Below are positions 8,345 through 15,500 of a stretch of 64,000 nt of DNA, piece by piece (the first letter of the stretch is position 1; each line of letters starts with the position of its first letter). This DNA comes from JAKLFA01 sp038222225 (GTDB lineage: Bacteria; Omnitrophota; Gorgyraeia; Zapsychrales; JANLHA01), in contig JBBRHV010000001.1 of assembly GCA_038222225.1 (NCBI GenBank), positions 1-64,000 of the forward strand, given 5' to 3'. The translations under genes and the position numbers were made by a program. A model generated the notes under the pieces. That model had not been told where the DNA came from and searched no databases. It saw nothing but the letters and a program-made list of their open reading frames with translations.

Positions 8345-8485
8345 ATGGTTTCAAAAAATGGACAGTGCTTAGTTGAATATGCCATCGTCGTGTCTATCGT
8401 GGCAGCCGCTATGGTTGCTATGAGTACTTATGTGTTCCGTTCGGTGCAAGCAACGCAACAGACGATCCATGAGGAATATCGATAA
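8345..8485 (+). CDS. 46-residue mini Flp prepilin
   Basis: The start is ATG 8345, preceded by GGAGAGG; an in-frame TTG at 8282 is discounted because it would remove the short prepilin leader. The 6-residue leader MVSKNG is followed by QCLVEYAIVVSIVAAAMVAM: a Gly at -1, Glu at +5 and Tyr at +6, the Flp pilin signature for prepilin peptidase. The mature chain would have only about 40 residues, almost all hydrophobic helix, with a short polar tail ending in HEEYR. This is smaller than typical Flp pilins (about 50-70 residues). As the first gene after the strong promoter and leader RNA, it may be a major fibre subunit or a helix-only adaptor. A cysteine sits at mature position 2, which is unusual. 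Confidence 0.85.
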   Translation: MVSKNGQCLVEYAIVVSIVAAAMVAMSTYVFRSVQATQQTIHEEYR

Positions 8486-8520
8486 CACTAAAAAGAAGAA
8501 AACTTTAAGGAGGAATGGGC

Positions 8521-8715
8521 ATGTTTAAAAATAAACTTTCGAAACGCCGAGGGCAAAGCACGCTGGAATACATCGTATTGGTGACAGCGATCATTGTTGT
8601 TTTGCTCATCTTTTTGAATCCAACCTCGGGAAAATTTACTCAGTATTTGAATGGTTCCCTGGATTCTGCCGGCAGAGGCATGAATCTGATGTCTTGTCGT
8701 ATTTTTGATAAGTAA
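8521..8715 (+). CDS. flp: Flp-type prepilin, 64 residues
   Basis: ATG 8521 is chosen over ATG 8515 because AAGGAGG sits seven bases before it; at 8515 the spacing would be one base. The leader MFKNKLSKRRG is followed by QSTLEYIVLVTAIIVVLL: Gly at -1, Glu at +5, Tyr at +6. The mature protein is about 53 residues with a short tail (GKFTQYLNGSLDSAGRGMNLM), which matches the size of classical Flp major pilins. It lies in the high-expression segment between the promoter at 8119 and the terminator at 9554, and is a good candidate for the main fibre subunit. Confidence 0.9.
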   Translation: MFKNKLSKRRGQSTLEYIVLVTAIIVVLLIFLNPTSGKFTQYLNGSLDSAGRGMNLMSCRIFDK

Positions 8716-8717
8716 TA

Positions 8718-8766
8718 TTTATTATGACAGAACAAGCTCTCCAGCTTGTTATTGGAGCATAATAAA
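8718..8766 (+). repeat. two-tier RNA hairpin between pilin genes
   Basis: Outer arms TTTATTATG (8718-8726) and CATAATAAA (8758-8766) are perfect reverse complements. Inside them, AACAAGCT (8731-8738) pairs with AGCTTGTT (8743-8750) around a four-base CTCC loop. There is no T-run after it, so it is not an intrinsic terminator. It probably protects or separates the transcripts of the two flanking pilins. Confidence 0.65.
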
Positions 8767-8791
8767 TCTAAACGCTTAAGGAGGAACAAAC

Positions 8792-9160
8792 ATGTTACGA
8801 GCAATTTTAAAAAATAAAAGAGCGCAACAGACCGCGGAGTATGCTCTTTTGATTTCATTGGTCGTTGCTGCAGTGGTTGCTATGCAAACATATGCACAGC
8901 GCGCTCTGCAGGGACGCATCCGTCAAGGAGCGGTTTACATGAAGAACACGACGGATGACAAGTTTGGTACAACGAACACAAAGTTGCAATATGCACCGTA
9001 TTATTTAACATCAGAGTATCAAGTAACAAAAGACGAAGCAACAGATGACTTTTACTCTAGGTCAAAAGGATTTGGAACAGACCAAAAGACCAATACAGCG
9101 AGAGACTCTGGTGGTTTCAAAGAGGAAAGTTTTGATACTGCTGATACTACTAATTGGTAA
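8792..9160 (+). CDS. prepilin with Ala at the cleavage site, 122 residues
   Basis: Strong ribosome-binding site AAGGAGG before the ATG. Leader MLRAILKNKRA, then QQTAEYALLISLVVAAVVAM: Ala replaces the usual Gly at -1, and Glu +5 with Tyr +6 is kept. Behind the helix comes a basic segment (RALQGRIRQGAVYMK) shared with several neighbouring pilins. A polar tail follows, rich in Thr, Asp, Ser and Lys (FGTTNTKLQYAPYYL onward), that is specific to this gene. The long tail would be displayed on the fibre surface. It belongs to the paralogous pilin array and is probably a major or surface-variant subunit. Confidence 0.87.
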   Translation: MLRAILKNKRAQQTAEYALLISLVVAAVVAMQTYAQRALQGRIRQGAVYMKNTTDDKFGTTNTKLQYAPYYLTSEYQVTKDEATDDFYSRSKGFGTDQKTNTARDSGGFKEESFDTADTTNW

Positions 9161-9196
9161 TCAAAAACAGGATGGAAATTTTAAGGAGGATAAATT

Positions 9197-9520
9197 ATGT
9201 TTAAGCGATCAAGAAAAAGACGCGCACAAAGCACCCTGGAATATGCGGTGTTGATCGTTATTGTCATCGGCGCGCTTTTGACAATTCAAACGTATGTAAA
9301 GCGTGGTATTCAGGGCCGTTTACGCCAGGCATCAGATGATATTGGTGACCAGTTTGATACTGATATCAATATGAGCCGTAAAACACTGTTTCATTCTAAA
9401 ACAAATGAAACATACAGCGTTGGTTCGTTAAACAGCTCGTTGGTTGATAAAGAAACAACAAATGTTCTTTATAACGTAATCTTCACAGGGAACATGGATT
9501 ACACATATTGGGGTAGGTAA
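9197..9520 (+). CDS. prepilin with Ala at the cleavage site, 107 residues
   Basis: AAGGAGG lies eight bases before the ATG. Leader MFKRSRKRRA, then QSTLEYAVLIVIVIGALLTI: Ala at -1, Glu +5 and Tyr +6. The post-helix segment KRGIQGRLRQASDDIGDQFD matches the shared motif of this pilin family, and the tail is a Ser/Thr/Asn-rich domain of about 50 residues. It is the last gene before the intrinsic terminator at 9554, so it is likely to be as abundant as the preceding pilins. Confidence 0.88.
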   Translation: MFKRSRKRRAQSTLEYAVLIVIVIGALLTIQTYVKRGIQGRLRQASDDIGDQFDTDINMSRKTLFHSKTNETYSVGSLNSSLVDKETTNVLYNVIFTGNMDYTYWGR

Positions 9521-9553
9521 GTAATCCAATTGTGTCAAGTCTTGGGTAGCAAT

Positions 9554-9605
9554 AACAGGCTTACTCGGTCAGCCCGAAATCGGGTCGGGTAAGCCTGTTT
9601 TTTTT
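9554..9605 (+). terminator. intrinsic terminator inside the pilin cluster
   Basis: AACAGGCTTAC (9554-9564) pairs with GTAAGCCTGTT, followed by a run of eight or more T. An inner CCCGA/TCGGG stem completes the structure. It should reduce transcription of the genes downstream (minor pilins, TadG-like protein, TadB and TadC) relative to the four pilins upstream. Confidence 0.85.
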
Positions 9606-9642
9606 CGGAAAACGTTTCCGAGGCCAGGGGGTTGTAGAAGCC

Positions 9643-10032
9643 ATGTTTAAGCGAAAAAACACACAATATGCTCAGGCAGGCTCGGATTATGTCTTAATCT
9701 TTTTTTTGATAACCGCTGCGGTCTTGAGCCTGTCAAGCTATGTGATCAGAGCGATTCATGGGAGGCATCTCATGGTTCGCGGTTTTATGTATGACCAAGT
9801 TAATGCACTGTTTCAGAATGCTGAGTTAGGTTTATATGGCAATTTTGTTAGAGGGTATGCTCCTTATTATACGGGTGTTAAAAGCGAAAGTTGGCAGGAT
9901 TCTACCGTAGAACAATCTTTGCAAGCGGGGGTTTTTGGAGGAACAGTTCCGATCGCCCGCAAAGAGTACTTAGGATTTGAGAGCGGCACGAAATCGATTG
10001 CTAACCAATTGCCGCCAGCATTTGCAGATTAA
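9643..10032 (+). CDS. divergent prepilin-like protein, 129 residues
   Basis: Leader MFKRKNTQYA, then QAGSDYVLIFFLITAAVLSL: Ala at -1 and Asp instead of Glu at +5, with Tyr at +6. The post-helix region IRAIHGRHLMVRG is a diverged version of the family motif. The tail (about 75 residues) contains GLYGNFVRGYAPYYTG and an acidic, Ser-rich segment. It follows the terminator and overlaps no gene; the next start is two bases after its stop. Weak conservation of the cleavage site suggests a minor or tip subunit. The ribosome-binding site is not obvious. Confidence 0.75.
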   Translation: MFKRKNTQYAQAGSDYVLIFFLITAAVLSLSSYVIRAIHGRHLMVRGFMYDQVNALFQNAELGLYGNFVRGYAPYYTGVKSESWQDSTVEQSLQAGVFGGTVPIARKEYLGFESGTKSIANQLPPAFAD

Positions 10033-10034
10033 AC

Positions 10035-10379
10035 ATGAAAAACAGAAGATTAAAATATAGGGAAGAACAGCGGGCGCAGACCTTTTTAGAATATGCGTTA
10101 TTGTTTGGCATAATCGTTACGATCGCGATGGTTCTTGCTCCGTTGATTAAAAGAGGAATACAGAGCAATGTTAAATTTGTTGCAGACCAAGTCGGTCTTC
10201 AGCAATGCGCTGAACAGCAGGGAGGCCTAAAGGGAAAGGTTGACTCTGTTAAGACCTATGCACAGCAAAAAACACAAAAAACTCGGATAGAGAGAGTCGG
10301 AAATCTCACTTATCAGTATGACGATGAGACATCTTTTGGGACTACACAGCTCATAAATTCAGGATTTACACTAGAGTAA
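10035..10379 (+). CDS. prepilin with Ala at the cleavage site, 114 residues
   Basis: It starts two bases after the preceding stop, implying translational coupling. Leader MKNRRLKYREEQRA, then QTFLEYALLFGIIVTIAMVL: Ala at -1, Glu +5 and Tyr +6. Segment IKRGIQSNVKFVADQVG follows the helix, then a Lys/Gln-rich tail (AQQKTQKTRIERVG) and a Thr/Ser-rich end. It has two cysteine-free stretches and only one Cys in all. Probable minor pilin. Confidence 0.82.
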   Translation: MKNRRLKYREEQRAQTFLEYALLFGIIVTIAMVLAPLIKRGIQSNVKFVADQVGLQQCAEQQGGLKGKVDSVKTYAQQKTQKTRIERVGNLTYQYDDETSFGTTQLINSGFTLE

Positions 10380-10395
10380 AAAAGATGAGGGTTTT

Positions 10396-10716
10396 ATGCT
10401 ATTACGAAAAGGACAATCGACGTTAGAGCAATCTATGATATGGGTTGTAATCATGGGAGCAATTCTGACAATCGGAATTTATTTTAAGCGCGGCGTTCAG
10501 GGCCGGTGGCGGGCTGCGATTGATGATGTGGGAGAGCAATATGATCCTTATATGGCAGATACGAATGTCGTTTTCACGGATCGCGCGAATGTGTTTACGC
10601 AAATTATAACGCTAGATGATACTGGTGCAGGTGGGTATTGGACCATGAGAGAAGATTACACGAATTCTACGAATACCCGCACGGGATTTGAATCCTTTGG
10701 TTCGTATATCCCATAG
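10396..10716 (+). CDS. prepilin with Gly at the cleavage site, 106 residues
   Basis: A GATGAGGG region precedes the ATG. Very short leader MLLRKG, then QSTLEQSMIWVVIMGAILTI: Gly at -1, Glu +5, but Gln rather than Tyr at +6. The post-helix segment KRGVQGRWRAAIDDVGEQYD is the best example of the shared motif. The tail holds a DTGAGGYWTM turn and a Thr/Asn-rich end. It is a minor pilin candidate of the family. Confidence 0.83.
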   Translation: MLLRKGQSTLEQSMIWVVIMGAILTIGIYFKRGVQGRWRAAIDDVGEQYDPYMADTNVVFTDRANVFTQIITLDDTGAGGYWTMREDYTNSTNTRTGFESFGSYIP

Positions 10717-10729
10717 GGTGAAAGTTGTC

Positions 10730-12280
10730 ATGAGAAAAAGATTTTCAAAACCGCGTTGGTTTTCTGCGCAATCCGCTTCAGAGTTGGCGATTTTTGGAGC
10801 GATTGTGATGTTTGTTATTGGCAGCCTTGTTAAAATGGGCATGAGTATGTCACAGAGGACAAACACACAGTTGCGCGCCTTTCGTCTGGCTTTATTAGAA
10901 TCTTACCGCACGTCAGAAGGAGCCTATGGGGATATTATTGCTGCGCGCAATAGTGCCAGCATTATGATTTTAGAGGACCGGCTTTCTGTGGATCCGGGCA
11001 GCAAACAAGGCACGAGCAACCGCGTCCCCTTTTTAGCACAGGGCTCAGGGACGTTCAGCAAAAACATGCTTTATCCTAAAGACATGGGAGAGAAAAGCAA
11101 TTATCCGTTTTATGATGTCTTTATCAACGGCCAACGATTCCCTTTTATTATGGCTGATTTCATTACGATAACCTTTCGTGTGAATGCCGGGCAGCCTCAA
11201 ATTGTAAGAAGCCGCAATAGCCGTGTTATCGATGTTATTGACTTGCCTTATTGTGAGACGGTTACCCATCCGCAGCCTTGTTGGAACAGGATTGGCGGGT
11301 TTCCTGTTTTTTTCCGAAAGAATTATAACTATCCGGCCAATGAGGACTGGTGTTCTGCGGGTTGTACAAATCTTTCTGCAGACTGGAGATTTGATCTGGA
11401 CATAGACGGAGACCTGACCGATAATGGGGATGGATATGTTCCGGATAATATTCTCTTTGGAGCAACAAGGTTGAGGGCCAGATTTTTGTGGCAATGGGTT
11501 GCGGTTGCGGTTCATACTCCGGAAGCAGCTCCGCTGCTTTCAGTCACTTTTGGGAGCGGGCCCGGCAGCGTTACGATTCCAGCGGGAGGGCTTTTTCCTG
11601 CCGGCGAGGGAGTCCGTATTGATGTGGATCTGGATTTTCAGGATGAAACAATACACACCCTGACCGTAGGAGTCAATCCGGCCAGCCCTACGGGTGCGCC
11701 GATCATCGTTCTAAAAGTGATGGACACCCAAGAGGGGGAGATAGATTTTTCTTGGGACGGCCGAAACGATGCGCTTCTCAACGTGGAAAGCACTTGGTGG
11801 ACGAACAATTGCTGCCCCCCGGGATCTCTTCCTGGATGTGTGCCGGCTGCCACATGCTCGCTATCCATACCGAAAAAACCGGAAATCGGCTTAGCTAAGG
11901 ACGTCAGGATGTATTCCTTTACTAAGGACGGAACATATTTAAGGCTCGAAGAGGGAAAATTGATTAATGCAGCTACAGGTCAGGTCATTCGTAGTACTAG
12001 CAAAAGAGACCATATTGATATTATTGAAAGGGTGTTTTCTTTGAGTAATGACACGGACCGTTTTTGTGATGCGAGCGGGCATCGCGTGGTTTGGGGTACG
12101 AGCCCTTATGCTTATGCCGAAGGTCTTTATGGATTAACAAATCCGGTTGAGGCTTGTAATAATTGTTTTACCCAGGGGAACGTCCGCAATACTTGTTTTG
12201 ATGAGAACACTAAAATATTATATATCCGTAGTCGTCTGGACGACCTTCGGGGGCGCAAATGGCAGACGATTTTTAAGTAG
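10730..12280 (+). CDS. large pilin-like protein with a calcium-loop-like segment, 516 residues
   Basis: ATG 10730 is used because the upstream in-frame TTG at 10688 overlaps the previous gene. The N-terminus MRKRFSKPRWFSA is followed by QSASELAIFGAIVMFVIGSL, a prepilin-like helix with Ala at -1 and Glu at +5. The 470-residue body looks like a beta-rich surface domain. It contains DLDIDGDLTDNGDGYVPD, an acidic loop of alternating Asp/Asn resembling a calcium-binding site, several CxxxC pairs, and a CC motif near residue 365 (NNCCPPGSLPGC). Such large pilin-like proteins usually sit at the pilus tip and take part in adhesion or in starting assembly. Function is inferred from position and length. 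Confidence 0.72.
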   Translation: MRKRFSKPRWFSAQSASELAIFGAIVMFVIGSLVKMGMSMSQRTNTQLRAFRLALLESYRTSEGAYGDIIAARNSASIMILEDRLSVDPGSKQGTSNRVPFLAQGSGTFSKNMLYPKDMGEKSNYPFYDVFINGQRFPFIMADFITITFRVNAGQPQIVRSRNSRVIDVIDLPYCETVTHPQPCWNRIGGFPVFFRKNYNYPANEDWCSAGCTNLSADWRFDLDIDGDLTDNGDGYVPDNILFGATRLRARFLWQWVAVAVHTPEAAPLLSVTFGSGPGSVTIPAGGLFPAGEGVRIDVDLDFQDETIHTLTVGVNPASPTGAPIIVLKVMDTQEGEIDFSWDGRNDALLNVESTWWTNNCCPPGSLPGCVPAATCSLSIPKKPEIGLAKDVRMYSFTKDGTYLRLEEGKLINAATGQVIRSTSKRDHIDIIERVFSLSNDTDRFCDASGHRVVWGTSPYAYAEGLYGLTNPVEACNNCFTQGNVRNTCFDENTKILYIRSRLDDLRGRKWQTIFK

Positions 12281-12291
12281 TAGGTGGGCTT

Positions 12292-12549
12292 ATGAAACGA
12301 AAAAATGCACAAGTGACGCTGGAATTTACAATGGCCATGATGGCAACGATTCTATTATTTTCCGGCATGATACGTGTTTTTACATGGATTGGCAAAGACA
12401 TGATCAATCAACGGCAGTCCCACGAAAGAACGCTGATGGCCGATCATAGCGCCGTGGGTGTGGCAGGGCCGTTGCGTCAGTTGAAAGAAAATTTCTATAC
12501 ACCGAAATCGTTTGACGCGGACGTGAGCAGCAGTTTATTTCAACATTGA
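12292..12549 (+). CDS. TadE-like pseudopilin, 85 residues
   Basis: Leader MKRKNA, then QVTLEFTMAMMATILLFSGM: Ala at -1, Glu +5 and Phe at +6. One transmembrane helix, then a polar charged tail (HERTLMADHSAVGVAG). TadE pseudopilins are processed by prepilin peptidase and help in pilus biogenesis. Starts 11 bases after the previous gene and ends 19 bases before the TadG-like gene, matching the usual TadE-TadG pairing. Confidence 0.78.
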   Translation: MKRKNAQVTLEFTMAMMATILLFSGMIRVFTWIGKDMINQRQSHERTLMADHSAVGVAGPLRQLKENFYTPKSFDADVSSSLFQH

Positions 12550-12568
12550 TTGAGGCAAAGGAAACGCA

Positions 12569-15500
12569 ATGATTCAGTTTTTAAGACGACATGCGATTAA
12601 CTCCATGAAAAATGTTTTTGTTCCCAAAAAGACGATTTCTTTGCGCTCACAAACGGGGCAGATTGGGATTGTTTTGATTCTGCTAGCCGCTTTCGGACTA
12701 TTATTTTATGCGGTCGTATTAAATTTCAGTAAAGCTTCCGATCTTAAAACGCGCACTCTCATTGCCGCCGAGGCGTCTGCGGCATTGACGGCATCTTATC
12801 TGGCCGGCACAGCAGAAAAACTCTCTCAAGAACATCTTAAAGGCGAGGCTGGTTATTGCGATTCGTCAAGCTGGCTGGAGGCTGTTTTTAAAATCATATT
12901 GCTGGTCATTGTTATCATCATTGCGATTATTATTAATATTATTCCCGGGGTCGGTTCATTGATCAGCGCGTTATTGTGGGCTGTTGTTATCGGGGCCATT
13001 TTGGCGATTGTTTTTACCACGATTTCCATTATTTTGCAGATTACTGTTGTTCAGCCCGGCATCACATCGATGTGGAATGAAATGATGGCAAAGTCTTTTG
13101 AGAATTTCGAAGATCAAGTCTTGGAACAGGGCATTCAGATGTCGCTTCAAAAAATAGTTGATGATACCGTAGAGCTTCCGGACGTATTGGATTTCGACAA
13201 TGATGGGGTTTATGCTGTTGTAAACGGCGCCGTTATTAGCGGCGGTATTCCAGATACATATGCGCGGTTTGCCCATTATAATACTTTGCGCTTACAAGGT
13301 GCGGTTGCCAACCGCTTTGATCCTTCCTACCTGGATGAATTTGTTGCCCGTTTGAGAGGTCTATTATTTCTGAATGATACTGATAAAGGGACTGTTGAAG
13401 GACGTGTTTGGGGTTTTTTTGATGAGACATTGATGTTTTCAGGAGGAGTTTGCCCTAATGGCGCGTCAGCTTGCGATCCATGCTGCTTGCCAGTACCGGC
13501 AATCTGTTGCGGAAGCTGTGCCGGTGAATTTGATCGGTGCGAGCCGTTATGCTGTGCTACTGCGACATGCGCAACACCAGCAGAAATTAATCGATGCGGC
13601 ATGTTAGAGCCTCCATGTTGTGATATACCGGAATGTGCCCCGGGAGGGATAGCGGCAGCGACCTGTGGCTATCCCCGGCCGCTGACCTGCGGTTCGGAGT
13701 ACCCCGACAAATGTTATTATCATAGCTTTTTATATGAAGATAATACTGGAAATGAAAGCAATCCTGCGGATGTTGCTTTTGGACAGCCGTTTATTTATGA
13801 TCCATATTTTGAAGACGCCAGAAACAATACGGATTCGAAGTACATTTCATTTAGAGAATGGCTGGGTCGGGATGACGTGAGTGATGCGTTTAAGGTGACA
13901 GTTGATGAGGCTACGCCGGCCTATCCGGTGAAGTGGAACACGCTAGAAACGCTGCCGGACGACCGGCAGGAGGTCGATCCTGTTTCTGGTGGAACCGTTG
14001 CCGCGGCCCTTACGGCGAATTTTGTGAATCCGCTTGAAGAGCGGTTCCGTCCCCAGGATGCCAGTGGTTTTTACAATCAAGATGATCAAGCCGGCCAGTT
14101 TCCTTTGTTTTATAAAATCCGGGACCAGATTGAATTGCCAATGCTTGGTCTTGTCGCGCAGCCCAATTCATTAAATTGTATGTGGTGGAACCGTACTGAT
14201 AGTCCTTGTACGGAAGGAATTCTTCCGGATCCGGACGAACAGTTCGTGCTTCCTTATCTTCTGGGAGCGAACGTGGAATATGGGGGCGTTGTTGTTTTGG
14301 CCGATACTTTAGCGCCGTTGCTTTATGAAGACTATGCCGGAGGGAACGTTTTTAGGGATATGGGCTTTTATGGCGGTCCGGACAAGGTCGGGACGATTGG
14401 TTTAGAAAGGCTGTTTGCAGATGACACGATATGTGCCGAAGTGGCAGCCAGACCGGTTCTCGGGCTTTTTGTCGGTGAAACGCCAGCACAAAGTATTCAG
14501 AGTAATGCGAATTTTCCCGGATTTAAGCCGGGAACAGATTTTTATTGCTCGGAAAATTATCCCTATGATGCCCATTGCCGAAAAAATGATCCGGCTGGGG
14601 GATGTGTTGAAGTAAGAACCTTTCAGAGAATCGTCGATGGCGTGACCCCAATTCAGTGGGAAACGTATAGTCAAAGTTTTCCAGTTGATTGCTCTTGCGG
14701 GGAGACGGCCACCGCGCACCCCACCAAATGGCCAGACGACATTTTGGATTCTTTTTATCGTAAAATCACAGAGCTAGTGGCGTTGACCAATGAATTGAAC
14801 TCACTACAGGCGCGTAAGCTTTTGACTACGACATTTGCAGATTGGTACGATAACGTAGCGGATTGGATTGAGCCTGCGTATAATAAAGCGGCTTGTGAAG
14901 CCGCGGCTAACCCGGCGACTGACCGGTCCTGTCTGGAAACGTACACGAAAAAAGAACGATGGGGACATCTTTGGGTTTTCCGGGAAGACTTTAGGGAAAT
15001 TTTTCAGATATTAGAATCTTGGCTCAACAATGTGGAAGATATCACCGATGCTGTCCCGGTTCCAATCAGCTATCAGGGGGGCAGTTGCGGGGAGGCATGG
15101 TGTCTGCCCGATCCGGACTGTGTGATGCTGAAACATTCTAGCGGGGTGGGGCAAACCAAGGAAGCGCTTGGATATGATACGCCTGTTAAAGACGGAGTCT
15201 ATGACGCCAATGATGATGGTTTGGATGCTGTTATCCAATGTATGGAATGGGCCGAGACGGCGCAAGTTGAAAGCTTGACGGTTCCAGGAACCTATTTGCC
15301 GGATGTGGGCGTCCAAGGGTACTATATCGCGTGCCTCAATCATTGCGGCACCGCGTATTGTGATAATCTGCCGAGGCCGTTTGTTCCGGACTATAAGGTG
15401 ATTACAACTCGACCGATCGATGCTGATTGGAGGATGCCTTTAGCGGCCGTTGATATGGGAGGTTACCAAAAATGTCTGAGCTCGATAACAGTGGATCAGT

